Source of the DNA: JAXGQE01 sp040766585
Lineage (GTDB): Bacteria > Bacillota > SLNR01
Reading direction: 5' to 3'
Assembly (NCBI GenBank): GCA_040766585.1
Contig: JAXGQE010000003.1
Span: 186,001 to 250,000, forward strand
DNA length: 64,000 bases
Shown here: positions 36,640-45,999 of the stretch, piece by piece
How positions within the stretch are numbered: position 1 is the first letter of the stretch
How the letters are laid out: every line of letters starts with the position of its first letter
Notes under the pieces: generated by a model
Told to the model about the DNA's origin: nothing
What the model saw: the letters and a program-made list of their open reading frames with translations, nothing else
Databases searched by the model: none
Made by a program: the position numbers and the translations under genes

Positions 36640-36885
36640 TCTGAAATAAAATAAGATCGCCTCGTTTAAGGACGAGCGATCGTGGTACCACCTTAATTTG
36701 CATTCTGCGCACAGAAATGCCTCTGGCCAGTGTAACGGCTGGATCCCGCAATAGTTTGTATTGGACTCCAGAGTGTAATTGGTCTTCAGATGTACTGCGG
36801 GTCTCGCATCGGCCGACCTGCTTTCTGCGTTGTAACCACCGAAGACTACTATGTTCTTTCATCGCCATGATACAGTATGAATTTT
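36640..36885 (-). promoter_or_regulatory. T-box riboswitch upstream of tyrS
   Basis: On the minus strand the conserved T-box AAGGTGGTACCACG lies at 36682-36695. It is followed by a terminator hairpin (arms about 36655-36664 and 36674-36684) with a T-rich tail. The upstream Stem I region contains GCAGTAC, with TAC as likely tyrosine specifier. Uncharged tRNA-Tyr would favour the antiterminator and so tyrS expression. Confidence 0.88.
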
Positions 36886-36891
36886 CCTATA

Positions 36892-36920
36892 TCGTAATAC
36901 AGCCCAATTGTTTTGTCAAT
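36892..36920 (-). promoter_or_regulatory. promoter of the tyrS leader
   Basis: Minus strand -35 TTGACA (36915-36920), 17-base spacer, -10 TACGAT (36892-36897), placing the transcript start at the head of the T-box leader. Confidence 0.75.
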
Positions 36921-37031
36921 ATTTCATTTGCGTAAAAACAAAGGGATGTGAAGAAAGGACAATTGCCAGAACACATGTTCGATGATATAATAAGAAATAA
37001 GGAATGATCAGCATCTCAGGAGTTGAGTTCG

Positions 37032-38285
37032 ATGAGGAAAAAACAACCCGTCGTGTTTCATATTGATGTAAATTCTGCTTATCTTTCCTGGGAAGCAGCA
37101 TATCGGATTCAGCATGGGGATACTCTGGATCTACGGGATATCCCATCGATTGTCGGTGGAGATCCGGTTACAAGGCACGGGATTGTACTGGCTAAATCGA
37201 TTCCGGCGAAAAAGTTTAAAATACAGACTGGGGAAGCTGTGGGTGCAGCACTGCAGAAATGCCCACATCTGGTTATCATAAAACCGCGGTATCATCTGTA
37301 TAAAGAATGCAGCCAGGCCATGCAGGATATTCTTAAAGAGTATTCTCCACTGATCCAGCAGTATTCAATCGATGAATATTTTTTGGACTACTCCGATATG
37401 GAGAACCATTTCCCGGATCCTGTGACAGCAGCGGAGACGATTAAACGGCGAATATCCGACGAATTGGGATTTACAGTCAATATTGGCATATCGACCAATA
37501 AACTATTGGCGAAAATGGCATCGGAGCTGGAAAAGCCGGATAAAGTTCATACGCTGTTTCCAGAAGAAATTCCGGAGAAAATGTGGGTCCTTCCGGTTGA
37601 GGAAATGTTCATGGTCGGAAGAGCTACTGCTCCTAAATTGAAAAGCAGAGGGATCATGACGATTGGTGATTTGGCTAAAGCAGATCCTGCTCTCATGCGC
37701 TACTGGCTAAAAAGCTATGGAGTCATGATTTGGAATTATGCTCACGGTATTGAATCATCCACGGTGCGGCCGGGCAGGATTCCGATTAAAGGAGTCGGCA
37801 ATTCAACAACGATTGCTTTTGATGTGGATGAACGAAAAACAGCGCATCAAGTACTGCTTTCGCTTACGGAAATGGTGGCAGAGCGGCTTCGTCAGACGGG
37901 TTTGTTGGGAGAGGTCGTGTCTGTTTCGTTTAAAACAAATGAACTGTTTACTTACTCTCATCAGAAGAAAATGGAGTTGCCGACTGACTGCACCAATCGA
38001 ATATACGCTGAAGCGGTTACCCTTTTTGATGAGGCTTGGCGCGGTGAACCGATGAGGCATTTGGGGGTAAGGGTGTCGGAATTATGCAGCGATGATTTTT
38101 TGCAGCTGAGTATTTACGATAAAATTTTTGAAAAACAGAAAAAAATGGATTCAGTCATTGATCAAATCCGCACGAAACATGGACCGCAGTCCATATTCCG
38201 TTCCTGTTTCCTGCATGCGGACATAAAACCCATAAGCGGGGGTGTCATTGAGGAAGAGTATCCAATGATGTCCAGTATTCTGTGA
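37032..38285 (+). CDS. dinB: Y-family DNA polymerase (DinB / Pol IV-like)
   Basis: 417 residues. FHIDVNSAYLSWEAAYRI at the N-terminus gives the first catalytic Asp, and QYSIDEYFLDYSD near residue 110 gives the second acidic pair. NIGISTNKLLAKMASELEKPD, an HhH region and a little-finger domain follow. It performs error-prone translesion synthesis. The ATG at 37032 is properly spaced from CAGGAG. It is divergent from tyrS and followed closely by a small unknown gene. A LexA-type box was not recognised upstream. Confidence 0.88.
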   Translation: MRKKQPVVFHIDVNSAYLSWEAAYRIQHGDTLDLRDIPSIVGGDPVTRHGIVLAKSIPAKKFKIQTGEAVGAALQKCPHLVIIKPRYHLYKECSQAMQDILKEYSPLIQQYSIDEYFLDYSDMENHFPDPVTAAETIKRRISDELGFTVNIGISTNKLLAKMASELEKPDKVHTLFPEEIPEKMWVLPVEEMFMVGRATAPKLKSRGIMTIGDLAKADPALMRYWLKSYGVMIWNYAHGIESSTVRPGRIPIKGVGNSTTIAFDVDERKTAHQVLLSLTEMVAERLRQTGLLGEVVSVSFKTNELFTYSHQKKMELPTDCTNRIYAEAVTLFDEAWRGEPMRHLGVRVSELCSDDFLQLSIYDKIFEKQKKMDSVIDQIRTKHGPQSIFRSCFLHADIKPISGGVIEEEYPMMSSIL

Positions 38286-38320
38286 GCATAACCATACGAA
38301 AGAAGATTCTAAGGCAGGGG

Positions 38321-38593
38321 ATGAAAGTGGATGTACGAAACAAAGGTGTGGATATTGTTGGATGGTTTTCAGAAAAGGGAGAGCTTAACCCGCAGCACTG
38401 TCGGTTGCAGGAAAATCGCGATGAATACATAAAAATGGAGATACAGAAAGTGTTAGAAACCAGAGAAGAAAAGCGTGGGAAGAAGAGGATTCTTATTTAT
38501 CGGTGCCAAAGTATTGTTAATGACTGCTGCAAAGAATATGAGCTGACCTATGATGTAACTGACTGCCGGTGGGAACTGAAAGCAAGCTGGTAA
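38321..38593 (+). CDS. small protein of unknown function following dinB
   Basis: 90 residues from ATG 38321 behind AAGGCAGGGG; a GTG at 38282 that overlaps the dinB stop would add 13 residues. It begins MKVDVRNKGVDIVGWFSE and is rich in charged residues, with Cys pairs in VNDCCKEYELTYDVTDC. I do not recognise the family. Small YolD-type proteins often follow Y-family polymerase genes in Firmicutes, but the similarity here is not convincing. Tight spacing suggests co-expression with dinB. Confidence 0.55.
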   Translation: MKVDVRNKGVDIVGWFSEKGELNPQHCRLQENRDEYIKMEIQKVLETREEKRGKKRILIYRCQSIVNDCCKEYELTYDVTDCRWELKASW

Positions 38594-38644
38594 TGGTAAA
38601 TACAACATCCAGTATATCAAAGAGTGAAAAGTGAGGCGAAAAAA

Positions 38645-39685
38645 GTGCAGCACGAAAAGCGATCATATTTGTCAGCGACAGAAGTGGCCCAATTGATGAA
38701 AGTTACGGTGAAGGAAGTCCACAAAATGTCCGAAGAAGGCATTCTGCCATATGCAATGGCAGCCAGTGGGCAGTATCGATATAGAATGGAAGATATCGAG
38801 GATCATCTGGATAAGGGAACGATGACCCTTTTGAATGAAAAGAAAAAAGATTCCCTGATTATCCAGACGGGTCATACAGTGCAGAGGGTATATGTAAAAC
38901 AGGCCCAATCGATGACAGAGCTTGAGGATGATTCTGTGCATCTGGCCATAACTTCACCGCCATATTTCAACGCAAAACTCTACTCTCAAAATCCGGCAGA
39001 AGGCGACCTGGGGAATATTCATGCTTTGGATCAGTGGTATCGGGAGATAGAAAAGGTCTGGCGCGAGGTATATCGGGTCTTGCAGCCCGGACGCAAATTT
39101 TTCTTAAATATCATGAATCTGCCGGTTAAAGATGGCTCTTCGTACCGTACTTTAAATCTGACTGGACAAACCATTGATCTGTGCGAAAAGATCGGTTTCA
39201 TTTTTAAAAGGGACATAGTGTGGCACAAAACCAATGGGGTAAGAGCCCATTTTGGAACGTACCCGTACCCTGGAGGTATACTGCTAAACAATATGCACGA
39301 ATTCATTCTTGAATTTAATAAGCCCGATCAGCCCGGTCGAAAAAAATATCTGCACGTATCAAAAGAGCAGAGGGAACAATCCAGGCTGGATAAAGACTTT
39401 TGGCTTTCACTGAAGAATTCAGATGTGTGGCTGATCAAACCGGAAAACAGTGGAGACGGTAGAAAGCATATAGCGCCATTTCCTTTGGAAATCCCGCATC
39501 GCCTGATCAAGGCGTACAGTTATGTGGGTGAATTAATTTTGGATCCATTTTGCGGCGCAGGTACAACTCTGGCGGCGGCTGCCCGATTGGGCAGACACGG
39601 CATTGGATATGAGATCAATTCGGATATTGGAATCATTGCAGAGCAAGAGATTATTCGACGATATGCAGAAAGTGATCTGGAATAA
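38645..39685 (+). CDS. solitary DNA methyltransferase with N-terminal HTH domain
   Basis: 346 residues. The first roughly 55 form a MerR/excisionase-like helix-turn-helix (YLSATEVAQLMKVTVKEVHKM, SGQYRYRMEDIEDHL). The rest is an amino-methyltransferase of the beta type: catalytic TSPPYF first, and the AdoMet motif LDPFCGAGTTLAAAARLGRHGIGYEI late. It should methylate cytosine N4 or adenine N6 in DNA. No restriction endonuclease or specificity gene lies beside it, so it may have an epigenetic or regulatory role (inference). GTG 38645 is chosen because GAGG is 8 bases upstream; GTG 38624 is an alternative. Confidence 0.82.
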   Translation: MQHEKRSYLSATEVAQLMKVTVKEVHKMSEEGILPYAMAASGQYRYRMEDIEDHLDKGTMTLLNEKKKDSLIIQTGHTVQRVYVKQAQSMTELEDDSVHLAITSPPYFNAKLYSQNPAEGDLGNIHALDQWYREIEKVWREVYRVLQPGRKFFLNIMNLPVKDGSSYRTLNLTGQTIDLCEKIGFIFKRDIVWHKTNGVRAHFGTYPYPGGILLNNMHEFILEFNKPDQPGRKKYLHVSKEQREQSRLDKDFWLSLKNSDVWLIKPENSGDGRKHIAPFPLEIPHRLIKAYSYVGELILDPFCGAGTTLAAAARLGRHGIGYEINSDIGIIAEQEIIRRYAESDLE

Positions 39686-39706
39686 CTGGAACCCATTCCG
39701 TTCATC

Positions 39707-39735
39707 TTGCTTTTCACAAAAATCTATTGTATAAT
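39707..39735 (+). promoter_or_regulatory. promoter of tRNA-Leu/tRNA-Val
   Basis: -35 TTGCTT (39707-39712), 17-base spacer, consensus -10 TATAAT (39730-39735), 22 bases before the tRNA-Leu gene. Confidence 0.78.
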
Positions 39736-39757
39736 TACATGCAGATTCCGCATAAAC

Positions 39758-39846
39758 GCCGGGATGGCGGAACTGGCAGACGCAAGGGACTTAAAATCCC
39801 TCGAGTTTCACAACTCGTACCGGTTCGATTCCGGTTCCCGGCACCA
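39758..39846 (+). tRNA. tRNA-Leu (TAA)
   Basis: 89 nt class II tRNA with a long variable arm. Acceptor GCCGGGA/TCCCGGC, encoded ACCA end, anticodon loop CTTAAAA giving TAA. Confidence 0.95.
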
Positions 39847-39851
39847 GATGT

Positions 39852-39926
<75 letters not shown>

Positions 39927-40193
39927 TTTTTACGTCCTTTTTTAAGTTCATACTGCATAGCCTTCTTTACGGAAGAATATCAAAGAAACTGCAACATTAT
40001 GGGAGAAAAAACGAGATAAAACAGGCATAAAAATGAAAATGTACCAAAGTTGCATTGATTTATAGAGGAATTAGCAAATCGGTGTAGAATACCGCTTCGA
40101 GAGTAAGAAATAATATTCTGACAATAGGAGGTGTCTGTACAGTCTTCCTAAAGGTAATTGACAGAATAAATTTAAAGTGAAGGGGGAAACGTG

Positions 40194-41807
40194 ATGTCAA
40201 GAAAATTGTCTCTGTTTCTTGTGATCGCACTGCTGGTGGGTATGGTCGCAGGATGCGGACCGACAGAACAGGCTGGTGGAACGTTGATCGTCGGGGAAAA
40301 CAGCCTGAAGGGGATTTTTAATCCAATATTCTACGATGATGTGTACGATGGTTATGTTGTGGATCTGATCTTCCCCGGTCTGATCACTAATGACCCGGCT
40401 GGAAACGTTATTCCGAAGATTGCGGAAGAATGGGATGTTTCAGAAGATCGCCTTACCTATACTTTCACACTCAAAGATGGCGTAACATTTTCTGACGGAA
40501 CTGCACTTACAGCTGAAGATGTCAAATTTACCTATGAATGCGTCGCTCATCCGGATTATGATGGATCCCGCGGTTACTGGGTGTCCGATATTGTGGGTGT
40601 CGATGAATTCAAAGCCGGAACAGCAGACACCATCAGCGGTATTGTGGTAACGGATGACAAAACAATCAGTTTTACCATCAAAGAACCCAATGTAGCGAAA
40701 ATCTGGGATTTCGCAACAGGAATTTTGAGTAAAGAATACTATGCTTTTGAAGATTATTCTGAACTCAAAGCCAAAAACACAACTCCGATGGGTGCCGGGC
40801 CGTTCAAATTCGTCGAATTTGTACCGGATCAGTATTGCGAACTGGTACGCAATGACGACTATTATGATGGTATGGCAAAACTGGATGGCGTAATTGTCAA
40901 AATCGTACCGGAAGAAACAAAAATTGCTGCTGTAGATGCCGGTGACATCCACTTGGCTCAACCAACAGCCAACATTGATAACTACAATGCCATCGAAGCA
41001 GCTGAAAATGCAGAAGTTCAGCGGTATGTTGGGAATGGATACAACTATATCGGTCTGAATCTGGTTAATCCGAAGCTCTCTGACAAGCGGGTTCGGCAGG
41101 CACTGGCGTATGGCCTCGACCGAGAACAATTCATCGAAAATGAATACAAGGGATTGGCTGTTGTCTGCCAGGGTCCGATTTCCCCTGTATCATGGGCATA
41201 TCCCGATGTCTCTGAACTGAATGCCTACGAATACAATCCAGAAAAAGCCAAAGAACTTTTGGATGATGCTGGATGGGTAGTCGGCAGTGATGGATTCCGC
41301 TACAAAGACGGTCAGAAATTAACACTGAAATGGACAGCTTACACCGAAGTTGCCTGGCCGCAGAATCTGATAGCACTGGCAACGGATAACTGGCGCGAAA
41401 TCGGCGTTGAGTTAACCAGCGAGCTGCTTGATTTCAACTCAGTGGCCACCAAAGTATTTGACGAACAAGATTTCGAAATGTGGAACATGGGTTGGAGTTT
41501 GTCCATTGACCCGGATCCATCAGGAATCTTTGGTGAAGACCAGAAGGCAAAAGGCGGTTTCAATGCTGGACAGTTCACCAATGAAAGAGCCTATGAAATC
41601 TTCGATCTGCAGAAGCAAGAATACGATCAGGAAGCTCGTGCTGAACTGCTGAAAGAATGGGCTATGATTGCCAACGAAGAATTGCCGTATATCTTCATGG
41701 CAATCCGGGAAGAAATCTGGGCAGTCAACAAGAGCGTTTCCGGTCTGGAACTTGGACCATATTACAACTGGGTAAACAACACCATGGATATCAGTATTGC
41801 CGAATAA
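40194..41807 (+). CDS. oligopeptide/dipeptide ABC transporter substrate-binding lipoprotein
   Basis: 537 residues. The N-terminus has a lysine, a hydrophobic stretch and the lipobox VGMVAGC, so the mature protein is lipid-anchored outside the membrane. The rest is an SBP family 5 protein (GFYRYKDGQKLTLKW-type, NPKLSDKRVRQALAYGLDRE). It captures peptides or similar solutes and delivers them to the permeases encoded next. ATG 40194 follows AAGGGGGAAAC; a GTG three bases earlier is also possible. First gene of a five-component transporter operon. Confidence 0.9.
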   Translation: MSRKLSLFLVIALLVGMVAGCGPTEQAGGTLIVGENSLKGIFNPIFYDDVYDGYVVDLIFPGLITNDPAGNVIPKIAEEWDVSEDRLTYTFTLKDGVTFSDGTALTAEDVKFTYECVAHPDYDGSRGYWVSDIVGVDEFKAGTADTISGIVVTDDKTISFTIKEPNVAKIWDFATGILSKEYYAFEDYSELKAKNTTPMGAGPFKFVEFVPDQYCELVRNDDYYDGMAKLDGVIVKIVPEETKIAAVDAGDIHLAQPTANIDNYNAIEAAENAEVQRYVGNGYNYIGLNLVNPKLSDKRVRQALAYGLDREQFIENEYKGLAVVCQGPISPVSWAYPDVSELNAYEYNPEKAKELLDDAGWVVGSDGFRYKDGQKLTLKWTAYTEVAWPQNLIALATDNWREIGVELTSELLDFNSVATKVFDEQDFEMWNMGWSLSIDPDPSGIFGEDQKAKGGFNAGQFTNERAYEIFDLQKQEYDQEARAELLKEWAMIANEELPYIFMAIREEIWAVNKSVSGLELGPYYNWVNNTMDISIAE

Positions 41808-41824
41808 TCTTCACTATTACTGAA

Positions 41825-41856
41825 GACAATAGCCCGGCATTTGCCGGGCTATTGTC
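41825..41856 (+). promoter_or_regulatory. intercistronic hairpin after the binding-protein gene
   Basis: A 32-base near-perfect inverted repeat (15-base arms, GC-rich core CCCGGC/GCCGGG) between the substrate-binding gene and the first permease gene. There is no T-run, so it more likely stabilises or partly terminates the transcript. That would give more binding protein than permease, as known for other ABC operons. Confidence 0.7.
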
Positions 41857-41876
41857 TAATATCGGAGGAGACCGAT

Positions 41877-42842
41877 ATGAGGACATATATCATTCGAAGA
41901 CTTCTGCAGATGATTCCTGTTTTTCTAGGTATTGTGGTACTCGTGTTTTTTATTGTGTATAATGCTCCGGGTGGACCCTATGCCACATTGATGGATCCAC
42001 GGATGACAGCAGAAATGAAAGCCGAGTTAAACGAAAAACTAGGTTTGGATAAACCTGTGTATGTCCAGTTCTACAACTGGGGTAAAGAAGCTGTGCAAGG
42101 TAATCTTGGGTATTCGACCATCTATCAGAGGAATGTGGCTGATGTCATTGAAGCGTATATAGGGCCTACTTTCTTATTAACCTTTGTAGCATTGCTTTTT
42201 AGTTTGCTCGTGGGAATCCCTGCCGGGATTATTTCCGCGACTCGACAATACAGCAAAACAGATCATACTTTGACAATATTATCACTGATAGGAATATCGA
42301 TGCCAAGCTTTTTCTTCGGCCTTTTGCTGCTGCAGTTCTTCACCATTGACTTGGGATGGACACCTTTTTCCGGGATGAGAACTGTAGGTGGAAGTTATCC
42401 CAACATACTTGCATATTGGGGAGATGTAGCCTGGCATATGTTACTGCCGGTGATTGTTTTGGGACTCGGGTCAACCGCTAGTTTCATGCGCTATACCCGG
42501 AGTGCCATGTTGGAAGTGATCCGGCAGGATTATATTCGAAATGCCAGAGCAAAAGGGCTGAAGGAACAAGTGGTAATATACCGGCATGCACTGCGCAATG
42601 CACTCATTCCGATCATCACACTGTTGGGTTTTTGGGTGCCGGGCCTTTTATCAGGAGCAGTCATTACAGAATCCATTTTTGGGTGGCCAGGTATGGGCAG
42701 GGTGGCAATTCGTGCAGCTATGAACAGGGATTACCCGCTTTTGCTGGGGATCAACATGCTTCTAAGCATTTTGACATTGTTCGGAAATCTTTTGGCTGAC
42801 ATATTCTACGGAATTGCCGATCCTCGGATCAAATATGACTGA
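41877..42842 (+). CDS. peptide ABC transporter permease (OppB/DppB type)
   Basis: 321 residues with an N-terminal membrane segment (LLQMIPVFLGIVVLVFFIVYNAPGG), a periplasmic-side region and several further segments. The EAA-type loop EVIRQDYIRNARAKGLKEQVVIYRHALRNAL contacts the ATPase. These are hallmarks of the first permease of Opp/Dpp systems. The ATG at 41877 follows GGAGGAG. It should pair with the product of the next gene to form the channel. Confidence 0.92.
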   Translation: MRTYIIRRLLQMIPVFLGIVVLVFFIVYNAPGGPYATLMDPRMTAEMKAELNEKLGLDKPVYVQFYNWGKEAVQGNLGYSTIYQRNVADVIEAYIGPTFLLTFVALLFSLLVGIPAGIISATRQYSKTDHTLTILSLIGISMPSFFFGLLLLQFFTIDLGWTPFSGMRTVGGSYPNILAYWGDVAWHMLLPVIVLGLGSTASFMRYTRSAMLEVIRQDYIRNARAKGLKEQVVIYRHALRNALIPIITLLGFWVPGLLSGAVITESIFGWPGMGRVAIRAAMNRDYPLLLGINMLLSILTLFGNLLADIFYGIADPRIKYD

Positions 42843-42856
42843 TAGGAGCAGCGACG

Positions 42857-43744
42857 ATGACAACATCAGTGAATTCAATGGATAATAAGAGTGAATATAT
42901 GAGTCAGTTTACCATGACTGTTACTCGGATAAAGAAGAATAAACGGGCGACCATCAGTTTTTTTGTATTGGTTGTAACTGTTCTGATGATTCTGTTGGTA
43001 CCTCTTTTATCTCCGTATGATATTCTAGACACTGATTTGGGCAGTACCGATCAACCTCCATCCAGTCAACATTGGTTCGGTACAGACAATCTGGGCAGGG
43101 ATCTGTTTACTCGGTTGTGGGCCGGAGGCAGGATGTCACTGCTCATCGCCATCGCAGTGGTAGCACTCGAGGTCATCATCGGGATTGTATTGGGATCCGT
43201 CGCCGGATATTATGGCGGGAGAACGGATTCTGTAATTATGAGAATTATCGATATATTTATGTGTTTTCCGTTTCTGATGATCTGTATCACGGTCATCGCC
43301 ATATTTGGGAGCAGCATACCCAATCTGATTCTTGTTCTGGCAATTCTGGGATGGCCTGGAATTGCACGTATTATTCGAGGTCAGATTCTATCCCTAAAAG
43401 AGCTGGAATTCATGGAAGCCTGTGAGGCTCTTGGTATCAGCGATTACAAAAGAATCTTTAAGCATTTGCTGCCTAATGTAATGGCTTCCGTCATTGTCTT
43501 TGCAACACTGGGTATGGCCAGTGTCATTTTAACTGAAACGGCCTTGAGTTTTCTCGGCCTGGGGGTTAGTGCTGTTACACCTACATGGGGTAATATGATT
43601 CAAGTGGCTAGAAATCTCTATGTAATTCAAGGTCGATCTTGGCAGTGGATTCCTCCTGGAGTAGCCATTTTTGTTACTGTATTGGCTTTCAATCTTCTGG
43701 GTGATGGATTGCGAGATGCGTTGGACCCAAAACTGAAACAATAG
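42857..43744 (+). CDS. peptide ABC transporter permease (OppC/DppC type)
   Basis: 295 residues. An N-terminal cytoplasmic stretch and one membrane segment (ATISFFVLVVTVLMILLVPLL) are followed by the DQPPSSQHWFGTDNLGRDLFTRL signature of OppC proteins. The membrane core contains the EAA loop LKELEFMEACEALGISDYKRIFKHLLPN. It is the second permease of the transporter. It starts 14 bp after oppB, and the ATPase genes follow after 10 bp. Confidence 0.92.
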   Translation: MTTSVNSMDNKSEYMSQFTMTVTRIKKNKRATISFFVLVVTVLMILLVPLLSPYDILDTDLGSTDQPPSSQHWFGTDNLGRDLFTRLWAGGRMSLLIAIAVVALEVIIGIVLGSVAGYYGGRTDSVIMRIIDIFMCFPFLMICITVIAIFGSSIPNLILVLAILGWPGIARIIRGQILSLKELEFMEACEALGISDYKRIFKHLLPNVMASVIVFATLGMASVILTETALSFLGLGVSAVTPTWGNMIQVARNLYVIQGRSWQWIPPGVAIFVTVLAFNLLGDGLRDALDPKLKQ

Positions 43745-43754
43745 GAGAAGCGCC

Positions 43755-44753
43755 ATGGAAAACAATGAGGAACTTCTTTTGGAATTGAAAGATGTGCGCG
43801 TCCAGTTCAACAGCATAGATGGACTGGTTAGAGCAGTTGACGGAGTATCATTCCAGGTGAAAAAGGGTGAAACTCTCGGAATTGTTGGAGAATCGGGATG
43901 CGGGAAAAGTGTAACAGCGCAGACAATATTGCGGATCGTTCCGATTCCGCCCGGTGAGATTACTCGCGGAGAAGTATTGCTTGAAGGGATGGATTTGCTG
44001 AAACTTCCGGAAGAAAAGATGAGAAGAATACGAGGCAATGATATCTCCATGATATTTCAAGAGCCAATGACCAGCCTGAACCCTGTATTTACCATCGGGT
44101 TTCAACTGAGCGAGGTGTTGAAACTTCATCGGGGAATGAATAACAAAGAAGCTTTGCAGGAAAGTATAAAGATGCTGGGTTACTGTGGTATTCCCCGACC
44201 GGAAGAGGTAGTTTATGAATATCCATTTGCACTATCCGGCGGAATGAAACAAAGAGCCATGATTGCAATGGCATTGGCCTGCAATCCGAAAATACTGATT
44301 GCAGACGAGCCCACCACTGCACTGGATGTAACCATACAAGCTCAAATACTGGATCTCATGAAGAAGCTGCAGAAAGAGTTTGATTCCGCTATTCTGTTCA
44401 TTACGCATGATCTGGGCGTTATTGCAGAGATGGCAGACCGGGTTATCGTCATGTATGCTGGTTTAATCGTTGAAGAAGCATCCGTGGACGATCTGTTCGA
44501 AACCCCACTGCACCCCTATACCATCGGACTGATGAATTCAAAACCGGATTTAAATATTCGAGAAAAGCGATTGAATGTTATCCCGGGGAATGTACCCAAT
44601 CTAACCAATCTGCCATCTGGCTGTGCATTCCATCCAAGATGTGAGTTTGCAACGGATCTATGCCGTCAGCAGAGGCCAGAATTAATAGAACATAGCCCGG
44701 GACGAAAAGTACGCTGTTGGGTGGTGAATGAGGGTGAGTGGATTGATGACTGA
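43755..44753 (+). CDS. peptide ABC transporter ATPase (OppD/DppD type)
   Basis: 332 residues. Walker A GESGCGKS near residue 45, ABC signature LSGGMKQRAMIA near residue 160, Walker B ILIADEPTTALD and the switch His in ITHDLG. The C-terminal extension has the oligopeptide-transporter Cys cluster (CAFHPRCEFATDLC), which in this family can hold an Fe-S centre. It energises import. The stop overlaps the start of the next ATPase gene by 8 bp. Confidence 0.93.
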   Translation: MENNEELLLELKDVRVQFNSIDGLVRAVDGVSFQVKKGETLGIVGESGCGKSVTAQTILRIVPIPPGEITRGEVLLEGMDLLKLPEEKMRRIRGNDISMIFQEPMTSLNPVFTIGFQLSEVLKLHRGMNNKEALQESIKMLGYCGIPRPEEVVYEYPFALSGGMKQRAMIAMALACNPKILIADEPTTALDVTIQAQILDLMKKLQKEFDSAILFITHDLGVIAEMADRVIVMYAGLIVEEASVDDLFETPLHPYTIGLMNSKPDLNIREKRLNVIPGNVPNLTNLPSGCAFHPRCEFATDLCRQQRPELIEHSPGRKVRCWVVNEGEWIDD

Positions 44754-45723
44754 GAAAAAGCTGCTGGATGTTAAGAGATTAAAGAAGTACTTTCCGATAA
44801 AAAAAGGAGTTTTGAAAAGAACTGTTGGTTATGTTAAGGCTGTAGATGATGTATCGTTTTCCATTCAAGAAGGGGAAGTTTTGGGTTTGGTTGGTGAGTC
44901 CGGATGTGGGAAAACCACCATCGGACGAACCATCCTCAATCTGGTTCGTCCTACAGAAGGCCAGACGATATATGATGGCAGGAATGTGTATGATCTGTCG
45001 CCGAAAGAGAATAAAGCACTTCGAACAGAAATGCAGGTAATATTTCAGGATCCTTACAGTTCTTTGAATCCAAGATTGAGTGTCGGCGAAATTGTCGGTG
45101 AAGCAGTTCGGGAACACAAACTAGCCAAGGGTCGGGAAGTACAAAAAAGAGTCGTGGACATGCTGGAAAAATGTGGTTTGACTGCCGGACAAGTACGTCG
45201 GTACCCGCATGAGTTCTCAGGTGGACAGCGGCAGAGAATCTGCATCGCCAGAGCATTGGTTCTGGAACCCAAATTTGTTGTATGTGACGAAGCAGTATCT
45301 GCTCTGGATGTATCTATTCAGGCACAGATCATCAATTTGCTAAAAGGTCTCCAGGAGGACATGAAGCTGACATATCTATTCATATCACACGATCTTAGTG
45401 TAGTTCGCTTCATCAGTGACCGTATAGCCGTTATGTACCTGGGCGAAATCGTAGAATTGGCGGACAAGGCAGAACTGTTCGATCATCCTCGACATCCTTA
45501 CACTCGGGCGCTTTTATCAGCAGTTCCTGCACAAACACCCAAAGAGCGAAAGGATCGGATCATTTTGGCAGGGGATATTCCTTCGCCGGCCAATCCACCC
45601 AGCGGATGCCGTTTTCATACACGGTGCTTGTACGCTCAAGAAATATGCAAGGTAGAAAAACCTGTTTTTGAAGATCAAAACGACATGCATTACACTGCGT
45701 GCCATTTTGCGGGGGAGATATAG
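44746..45723 (+). CDS. peptide ABC transporter ATPase (OppF/DppF type)
   Basis: 325 residues. Walker A GESGCGKTTIG near residue 48, signature FSGGQRQRICIARAL, Walker B FVVCDEAVSALD and the switch ISHDLS. The C-terminal Cys cluster is CRFHTRCLYAQEIC. It is the partner of the preceding ATPase. The ATG at 44746 lies inside the end of the upstream gene, implying coupled translation. The following small membrane-protein gene begins directly after its stop. Confidence 0.93.
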   Translation: MTEKKLLDVKRLKKYFPIKKGVLKRTVGYVKAVDDVSFSIQEGEVLGLVGESGCGKTTIGRTILNLVRPTEGQTIYDGRNVYDLSPKENKALRTEMQVIFQDPYSSLNPRLSVGEIVGEAVREHKLAKGREVQKRVVDMLEKCGLTAGQVRRYPHEFSGGQRQRICIARALVLEPKFVVCDEAVSALDVSIQAQIINLLKGLQEDMKLTYLFISHDLSVVRFISDRIAVMYLGEIVELADKAELFDHPRHPYTRALLSAVPAQTPKERKDRIILAGDIPSPANPPSGCRFHTRCLYAQEICKVEKPVFEDQNDMHYTACHFAGEI

Positions 45724-45912
45724 ATGGCATTTTTTAAATCAGAGGATATTTTCCGTGAGTATGAGAAGGTAGATCCTACCATGATACCCCAATTTTCAGT
45801 GCAGGAAAGATTCTCATTGATCATTGCTGCATTGTCCATAGTGATGCCTTATTTTCTGGGAATTATGGGAGGGGTTTGGGTTATTATCCTAATTCTAAAG
45901 TTTATTCTGTAG
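45724..45912 (+). CDS. small membrane protein at the end of the opp operon
   Basis: 62 residues: a polar N-terminal half (KSEDIFREYEKVDPTMIPQFS) and one or two hydrophobic segments (FSLIIAALSIVMPYFLGIMGG, VWVIILILKFIL). The ATG is the very next base after the oppF stop, with GGGGGAG upstream. I do not recognise a family. Position suggests an accessory subunit of the peptide transporter or an assembly factor, but this is inference from context only. Confidence 0.6.
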   Translation: MAFFKSEDIFREYEKVDPTMIPQFSVQERFSLIIAALSIVMPYFLGIMGGVWVIILILKFIL

Positions 45913-45969
45913 CAATTGATACGCGATAATATTGCAGAATAGATAAATGAAAAATTTGCGTCAATTGCA

Positions 45970-45999
45970 GACCGCCTTTCGGTTAATGGGCGGTTTTTG
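45970..45999 (+). terminator. terminator of the opp operon
   Basis: Arms ACCGCC/GGCGGT around a 12-base loop, followed by a T-run, about 60 bp after the last small gene. Confidence 0.8.
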
